From Plasmodium relictum (Eukaryota; Apicomplexa; Aconoidasida; Haemosporida; Plasmodiidae): 64,000 nucleotides of DNA. The translations under genes and the position numbers were made by a program. The number at the start of each line of letters is the position of its first letter. Position 1 is the first letter of the stretch. Of the stretch, positions 9,839 to 25,100 are shown piece by piece. The stretch is taken from the NCBI RefSeq assembly GCF_900005765.1, contig NC_041679.1, positions 334,057-398,056 of the forward strand, read 5' to 3'. Below the pieces are notes generated by a model. That model saw only the letters and a list, made by a program, of their open reading frames with translations, made no database searches and was not told the origin of the DNA.

Positions 9839-12800
9839 TTATAAATCGGAATCAAATATAGACTTTAAGTAAGATGGCGCTACTCTATATACCCATACAT
9901 TTCCTTCTCTTCTGTCTAATCGTGAAGTTCTTTGCCTTGCTCTTTTTCTAGTTACAATTAATTCTCTAATATCTTCAATAATTTCCCTATTTAAAGACCA
10001 ATATGAATGCCTTAATGTATGAACATTTGATCCTAACCATGTTGTATCAATAACATCAACATCTAACCAATCTCTATTATCTCGATAGCAATAAGTAGGT
10101 TCTATTCCTGTAAAAACTAACAATGTATTTCTAAACATAGGTGGCTGATGCATCACATTTTTTGTATTTTCTTTATTTAAAAAACTGTTATCATTATACA
10201 TAGAACTGTGATCATCCTTAGCTAACTTATTATTATTCTTTTTCTTTTTGTAAAAAAAATTAACAATTTTTCTCAATCTTTGTACTACTTTTGTCATAAA
10301 TTCTTTATTTTTCATTTTCTCATTATCATTTTTTCCTTGAAATTTACTGCTATCAAAAAAAGAAGAAAATAATTTGGAATCCAAACTAATTTCTTCTGTT
10401 TCATCAGTTCTATTTTCTACTGGTATTGAATAATATTCTAATTTATTGCTATCAAAAGCAAAATTTTCATAAGCATTTAAATTCTTTGAATTATAATCAT
10501 CTTTGCATATGTTTAAGTCAAATATATTTTTTCCTAATGATTTTGTACCACTAAATATTTCTGCCCATTTTAATGCTTTATCATTAGAATCACAATATAT
10601 AGAAATAACAGTGCAAAATGATCTAAGGAATACATATTCTTTATTAACAAAATCACTTAAATAATATTCAGGATTCATCATAGTTAGAGTTATTAATTTC
10701 ATTTTTGTTACATTTTTTGAGGAATTTTCTTTTTCATCAATAGTTGAAAACAATTCACTATTTACTATATCATGAAAGGCTAATAAAAACATTCTTGTTC
10801 CCATACTATGTGTTATTATATGTATTTGTCTAATTCCTGTTCATAGAGACGAATATATAAAAAAAAAAAAAAAAAGGAAATACATTAACAAAAAATATAA
10901 ATATAATAATTCTGTTTATAATATATATATATATATATATATTATATTTCTTTTTATATTAATTTTTATTTTCATTTATTTTCTATTTTTTTTTTTTTTC
11001 TTTTTTTTTTAAATTATTACCATTGTTTCTTAGAGTATCTAGAAAAGATTTAAAAGCATGATGAACTTTTTTATTTTTTGAATTATCTTTTGCAATAAAA
11101 AATTCTAAAAAGTTTTTTCCTGATGGCCAATTAAACAGAAATAGTTTAATATAATTAGGAAAGTTCCCAAAAGATGCCATTTGTCCCAATACTTGTAAAG
11201 CTTCTAAATGGTTAGTGTTATAACCATGTATAAAAATAACTGCTTCTAAACAACCAGCTAATTCACACTTTACCCATCCATCAAGACTCAATTCTTTTAT
11301 ATCATCTATCCAAGAATATAGACGTTTTTCATTTCCCTTTTTATTATTTAAACTATTTTTGCTCTTTTTTATAATTTTTATTTTTACTTCATTATCTTCA
11401 AAATCATTTCCACTTCTACTGCATAATAAATTGGAATTTTTTTTATTTATATAACCCGTTATATATAATCCCCTTTCTGCATCAATAGAAATATGAAGAT
11501 CAGTATTGTAAATAATACCAAAATTAGGCATATGTGGACATAAATTTTGTAAAATAATATTCATACATTTTGTTTTATATACATTTGTTATTGTATCTGA
11601 GAATAATAATCCTCTACGTTTCTTTTTAATTTTTAATTTAGGTAATGTACCAGAAAATGCCTTAGGAAGAAAAGTTTTTCTATTTCCATTTTTTTTTTTG
11701 TTTTTTTTTTTTATTCTTAAACTGTTATAATTCTTTAAATCTAATAACGTGTTTGTCATACTATAACCTATTTTTTTCTTTATTTTTCTTTTTTTATCTT
11801 TTTTTTTTTTTTTTTTTTCCCTAATATTTCTTAAAATTCTATATGCCTTTTCACCTCTAGGAAAATTGCTGTTTTTATTGTTTTTCTTTTTTTTTTTATT
11901 TTTTTCTTTTTCATTTGTATCTTTTTTATATTCCCTGTTTTCATTTACGCTAATATTATCACTTAGTCCTTCAATTAAATCTTTATTTTTGTCTTCTTTA
12001 TTTATTTTTTTTTTTTTATCTTTCAAGTGAAAATGGTTTGCTATCATCTTATATCTTTCTTTTGCTCCTTTCTTTTCCTTTTTTAAAGATTCTAGACATA
12101 TTTCTTCATTCTTATCTGATATATCATTCTCTTTTTTTAATTCCTGCTTATGCTTTCCAATAGTTTGAAAACTCTTTTTACTTAATACAATTTCTGTATT
12201 TATATTAAATTTTTTTTCTTTATTGAAAAATTCATATTTTTTTTCTTTTTTTCTGCCTTCACTTTTTTTTTCTATACAATGGTCATCATTCATTTTATAT
12301 TCGTAATTATATTTTTTATTTGATGGAATTTTATATGAATTTATCTTATTTTTATTTTTTTCAATAACATTTTCATTTGTTACATTATCATTATTTCCTA
12401 TAATTAGACTAGGATGTTCTTCCGAGTTTGATCTAATTTTGTTTGTTTTATTTTTTTCTTTATCTTTTCCTTTATTTTTTTCATTAATTGTTTCGTTATC
12501 TTTCTCTTTTCTTTTTATTTTTTTTATATATTTTTCTTTATTTTTTTCTTTATCTTTTTCTTTTCTTTTTATTTTTTCTTTATATTTTTCGTTATCTTTT
12601 ACATCTTCCTTACTATTTTCAATAATATGCACTTTTTCTTTAATACATATTCCGCTTGACAAATCTTTTGTTTTATTTTTATTAATGTTAAATTTTTGTT
12701 CTTCATCTCTTTTTTCCACATTTTTATTTAATGCATTTTGTATTTCATTTTCTAATGTAAAATCCTCAATGTCATAACTCAACCTATATATATCATTATA

Positions 12801-15800
12801 ATTTAGAATTTCTCCTTTTAAATATGTTTCGTCATTAATTAATGTCTTGGGTAGTTCATCATTATATATTTTTGAATTATTATTTAAAACATCTATTTTA
12901 TTCTCTTCATTATTATTATTTGCAACATTTTTATCTAAATTAATTTGATCATCATCACTATCTTGAAGAAGATTTGAATAATCAAATCTTAAAATATCAT
13001 TACTAGCTTTATTTATAATTAAATATTCACAACATTCTCTTTTCTCTATTAATCCATGCTTATTTTCATTTTTCTTATTTTTTCTATTAACATTTGTCAA
13101 ATTTAAATTATAAAATACTACCCTTGGAAATGTTCTATAAAATGCTCCACTTACACAACATTCCGTATCAGCTAAACCTATTAAAAAAATAATATGCACA
13201 TATATATATATAATTGAAAAAAATATATGATTAAAAAACTATTTAAAAGATAAATTTTCTATAATTTTACCTATTTCTAAATCATTCAATTCACAGTTTG
13301 TTTTTCCATATCCTATTTTTATACACATAAAACCTGAACCTGTTTTAAAATCTCGACATTTAAAAGGTCCAACTGGTATTCCATGAAACCAATAACCAAT
13401 CAAAACTTCTCCTTCTGAATTTATACCTCTCCAGTATCCAAAACCATGAGGTCTTCCTTTATTATCTAATTCTCCTATATAGAAAATAATACAAAAATTT
13501 AAATTTCTTCTATTTCTTAATTTGAAAGGAGAATTAGATACTCTTTTCTTAAAAAATTTCATAAAAGGAGAATATCTTTCTTTTTTGATAACAATATTAT
13601 ATCCTATTGCACTTCTTGTACTACTTTCTAAGTCTTCTTTTGATAGCTGATCTTGCTTCTTATACAATGAATTAAATAAGTAGCTATTCATTTTGTTTAA
13701 ATAATATGCATCAATATTATTAGGAACTCTAAAATGAATCATTTCTTTTTTAACAATTGAATAGGAATTCAAAAAAAATCTATCTAAATAAAATTTTAAT
13801 AAATGTGGGTATATTAGTTTATGATAAGCAGCATATATAGATACTAATTTAATTAAAATAGTATATATTAACAAATTAAAAGTATCTAAATAAAATGCAT
13901 CAAATATTTTTTGTAACTGCAAGTTGAAATAATCTTTCTTCTCATAAATCTTACTATTATTTTTATTTTGTAATCCCTCATTTTTTAAATACAAGAAATT
14001 TGCATAAACCATTATAGGTATTTGAATAACAAATAAAAGCATAAATAAAATGGTTAATCTACCAGCAAGTAAGTAATTGGAAGGAATACCTAATTTTATT
14101 AATAGTATTATGCATATTAATAATATTATATAACAAATAGATTGTATAATTCCCTCTGAGTCATAGATATTTAAAAATATATTTGTATTTTTAACATTTG
14201 TATCAATTGATTCACTTGTAGTACTTGATGCTGTTAAATTTTTAGAAATTTGTGCAGTAATTTTTAATATTAATGCATAAAGTATAATGTAACTTGCACA
14301 TTTAAAAGAACTGTAATTATAAAAAGTTCCCATATATTTTCTTAATAATTCTCTATACTTCATGAATTTTAAAGTTTCCCCAAATCCATATACATTTTTA
14401 TTTCCGCAGTCAATTTTAGGAGTAACAATTTTTTGAAATTGTTCTTGATATTTATTATATATACAATTAGAGCTTTTGATGCTTTCTTCCCTTTTAGAAT
14501 AATTTGATTTATCTATTTTTTTTTTATTATTTTCAAAATCATCAAACTTTTTTTCAGGGGTACATATACATTTCATATATAAATTTTCCGTATCTGAATT
14601 TTTTGTATCATTTATATTTCTTCTTAACTTTTTATTCTTTTTTTTACTGAATTTTTTTTCTTTTTCTATATCTTTTTTCTTAACATCCCTCCTTACATCA
14701 ATAGCATCTTCGTATAATTCTCTTTTTGATTTAATAATACTACTCGTAGCTCTATGAATACTTTCATTTTCTACACTTTTTGAAAAGTAAATTTCTTTAT
14801 TAAATTTATGGAATTCTCTTTTTTTGTTCTTATTTAATAGATCATAACTAGGAATATTTTCATTTCCTTCATGATCTCTTACTTGTTTAGAATTACTGTT
14901 ACTGATTTCACTTCTAAATATAAAATTAGGGTATTCGTTATTTGCAGAATTCATTTGGCCATTTTTTAATTCACTATTAAAAGAAATACCTTTTTTAATT
15001 TTATATCTTCTAAAGTTGTTAATATCATTATTATCTTCATAATTATTGTTTAACATTTTTGCTTCATCATTTTTTTCATTAAAAAATAAATTAATTTCAT
15101 TTTGATTCAGTATATTATTTCTATTATCATATTCTTCATTAACATCATAAGGATTAATATTTATCTCATTTCTATTATTATCAATATTATTTGCATCATT
15201 CAGTGATTTCATTTTTTCATTTTTACAATATTCTACATTAGTATTTGTAAATTTTTCTTCAAATTTGTTATCTTCATATTCTACACAAGTCATACAATTT
15301 ATTTTGTGAAAAGGTTGCGCTATATTATCTGCATACACAAACTTTTTACTTATATTATTATTAACTAATTCATCATTTCCTTTACTAAATAACTTATTTT
15401 CATATTTATAATTACTGAATTTTATTTCATTATAATATAATCCCAAAAAATCCTTATTCATTTTGCTAATAGGAATTATATATTTTTTTTTTTTGTTTTT
15501 AAAAATTTTATTTTTTAAAAAAAAAATCTTGAATTTAGAGCTACGTTTAGGTATATTTTTTTTTTTAATAATTAATTTTGTGTAATTTTTATTTGGTAAA
15601 CAAAAGGACTTTTCTTTTTTTTTATATCTGAAATAATTACAAAAAAAATAATAACTATTTTTTAGTTTAAATAAATATTTTTTTGATCTTTTACTTAATT
15701 GTGTATAATTATATTTGCATATAATAGATTCTTCCAACCTTCTGAGTAGCAATTCCTTAATTTTATAACTTTTTTTAATTTTCTTAATTCTATATTTATC

Positions 15801-16265
15801 TATTTTTTTTTTAACATTTATTTTTTTATGACAACTTGTTTTTTCGTACTTATTATAATTCTTTAAAAATTTATATTTTCTTTTTTTTTTCTTATCATTA
15901 CATAATAAATTACGGTTGACTATATGAAAACCTTTAATATTTTGAGTATTTTTTTTGTAATCTTTTTTTTTATTGTTGAAAACAATACTTTTATTTTTCT
16001 TCTTTATTATTTCATTTTTTATTCCATTGTGATGTTCAGTATTTATTTTTATTCCAGTTTTGTTTGTATCCAAGTCCAAATAGTCAAAAAATAATGTATT
16101 TACATATCTGTCATTTTTTATCATTTCATTATTTTCATTTTCTATATAATCTATTCCATCTTTTAATAATATATTTGCTATATATTCATTTTTTAATATA
16201 TCTATATGTTCATAATTATATTCACTGCATTCTAAAACCTTTATAGGATTTTTATATTTATTCAT
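9839..16265 (-). CDS. Multipass membrane protein with MORN motif and DUF900 alpha/beta hydrolase domain
   Basis: Three exons, 16265-13271, 13177-11021 and 10836-9839, join in phase 1 to give 2,049 residues. Exon 1 has a basic Lys/Asn-rich arm, then at about 680-850 hydrophobic segments (YIILYALILKI, ICYIILLICIILLIKLGI, TILFMLLFVIQIPIMVYANF, LLIYTILIKLVSIYAAY). A MORN-type motif follows at about 930-970 (GRPHGFGYWRG, EVLIGYWFHGIPVGPF). Exon 2 is a long Lys/Glu-rich linker ending in the DUF900 start VIFIHGYNTN and LFLFNWPSG. Exon 3 gives IHIITHSMGTR with nucleophile Ser1728, then ISIYCDSNDKAL with Asp1803 and VHTLRHSYW with His1994, a complete predicted triad. DUF900 proteins are predicted esterases or lipases of unknown substrate. 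The splice CAG|GA at 10836 is required; using the next AG hits a stop. Likely role: membrane-tethered hydrolase; substrate unknown. Confidence 0.88.
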
Positions 16266-19109
16266 GATTTCTTTTTTTTTTTTTCTTTTTTTATCTGTCT
16301 TTGTATGTTTTCTTATTATTTTAACATTTTTTTTTATTTTTTTCTTTAATACGTTTATATTATATTTCTTCTCTTCTAATTAACAACAAAAAAAAAAGCA
16401 ACGTTATAAAATCAAAAAAAAAAAAAAAAATTATATTAGATTAATTTATAACTAATTATATTATACACATTCCAATAAAAAATCGTAAAATAAAATAATT
16501 ATCAAAAAGGATATATGTTTCTTAATGCAATATATAATTAATATGAATAGTAAAACAAAAGTAGTATGAATAAATATAAAAAAGAAAGAGATATATAGAT
16601 AAGTATTTCTTCAATTATTTTATTAAAAAAAAAAGAAAATTGTAAAAAATAATTAAATGTGAAATATAAGGGAAATATAATAAAATATTTCCTTAAATAT
16701 AAATCTAAAAAATTTATTTTTATATATTTTCTTCATTGGTAATTTTAATGAAATTTTAAAAAATAAATTATAAAGAAACATTTAAAAATTAAAATAAGAT
16801 TAATTGTTTCTACAATTACATATCTTAAGATTAATAACCAAACATAAACAAATAATTTTTTTAAAACAGAAACTAAAAAATATAAACAAAAATATGAGAT
16901 AATTCAAACATTGCTTATTATATAACTAATAGTGTAACTATTTTGTAAATTTGTAAACAAATTTGTATATGTAGACTAATTAAAAATTAAATGTAATAAA
17001 GAAAAAAAAAAAAATGAAATATATATATATATATATATATATTATTTTTTTTATTTACAAAATTTTAAAAGGACAAAAATAACAGAAAAAAGTAATTAAA
17101 AATTGAAAGGTAAATGTAGCAATAAAATTTATCAACACTATCCTAATTTAATCTAAATATAATTCTTTTATATTGAAAAATATAAATCTACAAAACTATT
17201 AAAAAAAGTGAAATATATATGTGTACTTAGAAGCCAAAAAAAAGAAAAAAAAAGTGTGAAATAAATATATTTTCCTTAAAAAAAATTCTTTTTATCATCA
17301 ATATATTTATTTTCTTTTTTTTGTTTACTACAGTAAAAAAAAAAAGTATTACAAATATTAACAGAATATACATATATATATATTTATATATATTTATATA
17401 AAAAAATAAATATTAATATATAAGCATTTAAAAATGAAAAAACATATTTTCAATTAATCATAAAATTTGTTAATGAAAATTATCGTACTTGCGATAAAAT
17501 AAAGGAAAAAAAAATAAATAATAAATAAATACATAAATAAATAAAATAATAATAATGATAATAATAATAATAAAACAAATTTAAAAATGTGACCAAAGAA
17601 AAAAAAAAAAATGGAATCAAGTCAAAAAAAGAAATATATCTATAAAACAACAAATATAACATATATTCAGCAAATTCATTTATATAATTTTCTCTTAATG
17701 ATTTAATATATAAAAAAAAATAATAAAATATATAAATTTTTTTTTCTTAAAAAAAAATCATTACATATTAATAATTTATTGTTCTATAGTTACAATTTAC
17801 AAATGTTACGTATTGAAACAAATATACTATATATTTTTTTTTCTTAAATATATATATATATGAATCCAATTAAAAAAAAAATTAATAAATAAATAAATAA
17901 AAATATATATTTTGCACAAATGCAAATTATATATATATTTATGAATAGTTAGCTTAAATAGTCTATTTCCTAATAAAAAAAAAAAGTGTGTAATTTCATA
18001 ATAAAGGTTTTAATTTATATTAAAAATAACAAAAGAGATTTGAAAAAATTGGAACAATTAAAATTGGATTCATATAAATAAATTTCAATGTAATAAAGTT
18101 TTAAAAAATTATAATTAATAATTTCTTAAATATTAAAAAAAAATTCTATACATAAACAAATAAATGAAGAGGATAAAAAAAAAATAAAATTCACATAAAA
18201 CTATTTAAAATCTTTGTTTATTAGCATTTTATAGTTTTCTTATTATTTTTTATGGAAATGTAAAAAAGATTTAAAATAACGATAATAAGCATAAAAAATT
18301 TTACAAAAATGTCTTTATATTTATTTTCAGAATATTACCAGTTTTTATACCATATCTGCAATTAAATAGCCACACATTTTTTATGAGAGTTTTGTTACAC
18401 AAGTAATTTTGTTAATTTTGTTTTTTTTTTATATAAATGGAATATTTAAAAATTCAAAATTTTTTATTAAAATTAAAAAATCCTTAAGAAATTCATAATA
18501 ACAATTTTATATATTTACTTAAATTCAAAAGGTCTTCTATATTTAAAAAATGTAGCACATGCATTTAAAATAAATAAAATGTTGTATGTATGTAATTTTA
18601 TTAAAATAAATATAATTTAAAAAATAAAATTTTTCTTTTTTATGAATAAATAAATATATCTATATATATATACATTACTTAAAAAAATATATATTAAAAC
18701 AACGGAAATGATATTAATTATTTTACTAAAAATGTATAAATTGAAAAGAAAAAGAAAAAGAAAAAAAAAAAAATTAAAAATATAATATTTTTCATAATAA
18801 ATACATATATGAAAGTGGTTTTATAAAAAATAAAAAAAAACACTAAAACTATATTTTAGACAAAATAGTTTGACAATTATTATGAGACTTAATAAAGTAT
18901 AGGAATGTCCTACTAGAATTTATCAGAAAAAATTTAAGTTTCATTAATAAAAAAATATCTATTCATTTTTTCTTTAAATAATAATTCAGTGTGTATTATA
19001 TATATAGCTCATTTTATTTTTTTTAAATAATACGAGAGTTAGAGCTTTCACTTAATTTGTCCTTTAATTTTTTTTTATTTAATTTAATAAACTTAGATAT
19101 ATCACTTTT
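16266..19109. other. Longest intergenic region, no gene seen
   Basis: 2.84 kb between the Sfi1-like 3' end and the MORN/hydrolase start, both minus strand. It holds A/T homopolymers, (AT)n at 17020-17042 and 17371-17400, and repeated AAATA-type units near 17520-17560. No frame above about 60 codons looks coding. Slightly G+C-richer patches lie near 18300-18420 and 18840-19060, the second probably the Sfi1-like 3' untranslated region. It is not uniform enough in A+T for me to propose a centromere. Confidence 0.45.
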
Positions 19110-22100
19110 TTATCTTGTTTCAGATGATGAATCCAAATAACTATTAATAGAAATTTCGTTTCCATTGATAACATTATTTTCTTTTACATTTTTCATATCG
19201 TTTTTATGTGAATGATATTTATTTTTTAATGTAGATTTTGAAGAATCATTTGATATATTATCATCAGAAGATAAGCTCCTATTTTCTTTAAATTCTTTCA
19301 TATTTTTCTCAAGATCACCTTTTTTCTCATCATGAATATCTTTTTTTTGCTTATCTTGTTCAACTTTTTCATCTTCATTTTCTTCAAATCCTTCATCAGA
19401 GTAATCGATTTCATCGTAATTTTCAATCACTTCCTCTTCTTCATCTTCATCTTCATCTTCTGTTTCTTCTTTGTCATTTTTGTTTTTATTTCTTTTTATA
19501 ATAATATAATATTTCCAAATAGACAAATATTTATTATAATAATAATACTTATGATGATTAATATTATTGACATATTTAAAAATAAAAATATAAAAATATC
19601 TTTTAATAAGATTAATGCTGTTTATTTTTTTAATCTGAAGAAAATTATTTTTAAGTACTTTTTTTTTTTTTAAAAAATGAAATAGAGAATAAAAATGTTT
19701 TTTTAAAATTTGTTTACGCATATAATTATCACTTATTTTTTTTATATTATCATAATGATTTAAATTTTTCATAGCAATATCATAAAGCTTATTAAAGAAT
19801 TTTTGTTTTATTGCTTTATTTTTTTTAAAAATAACTATATCATAATTTTTTTTTTCAATTTTTATTTTGTTAATAGAAAAAATTAGGAGAAAGAAATATT
19901 TTTTCATTAAATTGAAATTATATTTTTTTTTAAGGTCAACAACTTTTTTTTTCTTTTCAAAATAATTACGCGCTCTATTATTCCAATACCTTATTAGTTT
20001 CATTAAAGTATTTTCTTGAATTTTTTTATAAAAAATTAGAGAATTATATTCACAATAATTCTTCCATTTATTCTCTATATAAAACTGCTTTAAAGATATT
20101 ATAAATTCACACTTCCTTCTGTAAGCTAAAAAATTATCACATGCATTTTGTAAAAATAAATTTTCTTTACAATAAATATTGTAGTTTATCCACTTATTTA
20201 AATAGATATTTAGTATTCTTTTGTTTCCCCTAGCTTCAATTGTCTCTTCACATAACTTTAAATGATTTTTGTAAAAATATAAATTTATAATTATGAAGAA
20301 ATATTTTTTATACATATAAAATTTTCTTTCTATAATATATTTTAGGCACAAATTATTCAAGTGATCTTTTTTCTTTTTTATATTTTTATATTTTAATAAA
20401 ATCAAAAAGTATCTTTTTTTGTTATTGTTCATAACTTTTACTTTGTATTTTTCAAGCAAATGTCTTAATGTGGTATTTTTTTTCGTGTAGGTATTAAAAG
20501 TAGTAAAGATTTTATACAAAAGTTTTTTTTTATAATCTAAAAAATTCTTTATTTGTTTTTTTATAAAAAAAAAAGAACCATTTCGAAGTAAATTATAATT
20601 TTCGTTTTTCTTTTTTAAAATAAAATAAAAATAAAATATGTTGTTTTGATAAATATTATAAAAATGAATATTTATTTTATTTATAAAAAAAACGAATTTA
20701 AAATTAAATATCCAAGTGTTAAAATATTTCTGCTTAATTCTGTATTTCTGACGTATCATAAAATAAAATAGATTTTTCCACATATAAAAAATAATTTTAA
20801 TAATCTTATTATTTTTATATTTAATTATATCATGAATATTTCTAAGATTCTTTTTCTTTTTTGTATATAGCAACCAGTAATTAATGATTAATTTTACATT
20901 TCTCTTGTTATTTATTATAATTAAATGATTCATAACATTTTTTATTTTTTGTAATTTATTATATTCTCTAGACCAAATGTAATAAAATTTTGTTAAAATA
21001 CACTTATTGCTATATTTTATACAATATTCCTTAGCACTCTTACTATTTTTTTTAAAATTTTTATATTCCTTTAAAGCAGTAAATATTGTATTTTCTAACT
21101 TTTTATTGTTTTTATCTATAAATGCCTTAACTGACAAATTTATTTGATATCTCTTTCTTAATTTAAAATAATGAAATTTTAATAAATTTTTATTCTTCTT
21201 ATTTTTTAATTTTTTATAACGATAAAAAGTTAACCATTTACCCCAGTACATTTTCAAAAAAAACTTACACAATTGTTCTCTTTTTTTACTATATATCTTT
21301 TTATTTTCTACAAAATTAGATATCCATTTATTGAAAAAGTAGTATTTTTTTTTTAATAGAAATTCTAAATAGCTTTTTTTACAATTGCTTTTTTTTTTAT
21401 ATCTACCATACCAAAAGAAAAATATATAACTTAACTTTTTGTATTGTAATGAAGAATATATATATATTTGTAATTTATTAAAAATTCGATTTTTTTTAAT
21501 TATATTATAATATATTAAAAAGTATTTTTTTTGCAAAGAATGTTTTTTCCTCTTAATAAATTGATAATATTTAAATTTATGAATTACATAATTAAATATT
21601 TTTTTCAAAAAATTCTCTTCTAATACATTACAAAAATTTATATATGTTTGCTTATCTTCATATAAATATTGCCATCTGAAGAAGAACATTCTTAACAATC
21701 TTGAATTAATTTTTTTAGATAAAAAAAAAATTTTCTTCTCATATTGATATAGTAATAACCACACATAAAAAAAGCATTGCTTTGTTTTACTATTTTTATG
21801 TTTCAATATAATTTCGTAACTTTTTTTTTCTTTAATTTTCTTTTTATAGAACATAATGAATTTTTTAAAATAAATACCCTTTAATCTATTTTCACTCTTT
21901 TCTTTTAATTCATAAAATTTTGTTTTATCATAATTGCTGACTTTAATAAGTTTATACCAGTAAATAAAAATTAAATGTATATGTTTCCTTAATACTTTTT
22001 TTCTTTTTGTTTTAATTTCTTTAACCTTTTGATTAAATGATAGTATCCATACTCCAAAGTACTTTTCTAGTAATTCCTTTTTAATATTATCTTTAATTTT

Positions 22101-25100
22101 ATTTATTTTTATAATATCTACCTTTTGTCTTTCTTTTTTAATTACACTGTAATCTTTCCACATGAGCATTGATTTTTTTAACTTTTTAAAAAACAAATAT
22201 ATTTGAATTAATTTATCTTTGTTCATTCTTAACAAGAAAGAAAAATTTATATTTAAATTGTTCTTCCTAAAATTATTTAATATACAATTTTGTATTTTCT
22301 TAAAAAAAATTATCATATTTTTTTTAAAAGAATCTTTTATAAAATTATTTTTCATTTCTATTGGTAAAATGTTCAAATTTTTTTTATCATCATTTTTTTT
22401 ATTATTAATAATGGTTGAAGATAAAGAAGATGAATATGAATAACATGGCATACAACACATATCTAATGAATTATTTTCATATAAAGAGTACAATTCATCA
22501 TTATTATTTATATTTATTACCTGATTATTTTCTCTATAAATTTTTTTGTTGGTAATTTCTTTTTTAGAAATAACATTTTTTATTTTATTATCTTTTTTTT
22601 TTTTCCAACTTTCTTTTTCTTTCAGCTTTTTTTTTAAACTATCCTCTTCATTAATAAAGATATGATTTGTAATATAATTTATGTTTGAATAATTTCCGCT
22701 TTTATTATTCTTATTAAGTATTAAAGAACTTTTGAATATGTAATAAATGAATAGTAGCATTTTAAAATTTCTATTTATTTCTTTATCTTTCACACTAACT
22801 GATTTGATAAAATAAAGTGATGTATTCTTCTTAAAAAAATTTAATAATAATTTTTTTGTTTTTACTGATAATAAATTAAAAATATAATTATATAAAATTT
22901 TAAAATTTTTTTTAAAATGTATGAAAAAGTTATAAATGTCATAAAAGTCATACATTAATATGTAGCATAATATTAATCTATTTATATTATTTCTTCTTAA
23001 AATATAACACATATTCAAAAAATAGTTGAAATTATTACTCTTCTTATAATATTTCTTTATAATTAATTGATCTTCATTTTTATCCATATGAACATATATT
23101 TTATTTAAAATTAAAAAATTCTTTAAATTTAAAAGTATATTTAATGCATTAATACTATTATTATGTATTGATTTTTCATTATATGCATATATATAATTAC
23201 TTCCTTCAGATATTTCATTTTTATTGTTATGTAAATAAACTCTATTCAAACTTTTATAATCATCCTTATATATACATTCACAGTTATTTTTATATTCGAT
23301 TATTTGATCAAAGGAAAGTGTTTTATAAAGTTTAGAATAAAATAATGTATGAATATTATAAATAACTGAAATTTTGTTGTAGGTATTTTGTATTCTCAGA
23401 TATAATAATAAGAAAAAAATGCGTTTTTTTTTTTTTAATTTTATTAAATTATCAATTATTTTATATTCTTTTTTTTTGTTAATATAATTGTTCCATATAA
23501 CAAAATATCTTTTTAAATAGTACATTATATTATTTTTATTTACTATTAAAATTATGTAATTTTTCTTCTTCATTTTTTCTTTACAAATTTCTAAAATAAT
23601 TTTAAAGTATTTCCTTTTTATCATATTTTCATAAAAATGTTTAATCATACTATGTTCTCTTTCTCTCTTTTTCTTTTTTATTATTATAATTTTCATAACT
23701 TCAAAGCATTTACCAAGAGTTTTTTTATTTAATCGTTTTCTTAATTTTAAATACAATTTCTGCAAAAAAAAAAAAAAATAAAATAAAATAAAATAAAATA
23801 AATTATATATATGAGTAATGTTGATATAATTAATAAAATATATAATAAATAAATCAGTAATATTCTTAGAAATGAATATATATCTAAAATAATGCATTTT
23901 GGTGAAACAAGCATATAATAATGCCGAAACATTATTTATTTTTTATATTAACCTCTTGTATTTTCACATATTTTCTATATATCTGAAGTTTATGAATACT
24001 ATACTGATAGATTTTATTTTTTATTAATTGATCAATTTTATTAAAAATATTAAGTATCCTTCTCTTTTTATTTATTTTTTTTTTTATTTTTAAAAATATT
24101 TCTTCCTTTATTTTATTTTCTCTTCTTTTTTTTAGCATATCAATTATTTTTCTTTCTTTTTTTCTTTTCACCAAAAATTTATACCTAAAATATAAAAAAT
24201 AATAATAATTATAAATATGATAATAAATACAATAAAAAAATGTGTATTTCTTATAATAGTAACAATGGTAATGAATCTATTGGAATTATTGTAATAATTT
24301 TAATTCATTAAGTAATAAAAATAATAATAAAAGAACTATATATATAATCATTATCTTTGATGTTTTATTATATTTTATTTATTTTCATATTTTTGTTTAT
24401 CTCCTCATTTTAACAATATGTTATTTTATATTTTTCTTAATCTTACCAGTTTGTAAAGAAATTCTTTTTCATTTTATATTCAGCATTTATATGAATTTGA
24501 TAAAAATTGATTTTTACTTTTTTAATAAAATTATAAAAATTAATCATAGAATAAAAAAATTTTCTTTTCATCTTATTTTTTAATATTTGTACATTTTTTT
24601 TATAAATTATCCTTTTTTCTTTATACATTCTTAAAATTGTAAAAATTCTCTTTTTCAAGTTGTTGCAATAGAACAGGAAAGATTTTTTATTTTTTATTCT
24701 GTTGTTTTTATTGCTTTTTAATATATGCAGAATATTTCTTTTTAATTTAATGCTTTTATCTAATAAAAAATTATTTAATAATAATTGCAGTTTTGAAAAA
24801 TACTCATTATTTTTGTAAATAATAAGAAGAGTTCTAAATTTTATTTTATTTAATAAATAATTATTTATTACACATACAAATATCTTTATCTTTTTATTTT
24901 CTAAATATTTTTTCTTCCATTTATAAAATATGTTTTTTAAAATATTCAAGTTTTTTAATTGCCTATCATTGTATATTTTTTTTTCTTCAATTTTTCTCTT
25001 TCTTACTTTTTTATATCTAATTTTCCATATCTCAAAATATTTTTCTTTAATTAAAAATATTTTTTTTTCTAAAATTTCTTTTTTAACCTTTTTAATTCTA

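Noticed and set aside
12439-12777. 112-codon plus-strand frame
   Set aside because: Shadow of the Lys/Glu-rich linker of the MORN/hydrolase gene; translates to Phe/Ser/Leu simple sequence.
16266-19109. Possible centromere because of length and A+T richness
   Set aside because: Composition is ordinary for spacers here, with no tandem array and several G+C-richer patches; Plasmodium centromeres are more uniformly A+T-rich.
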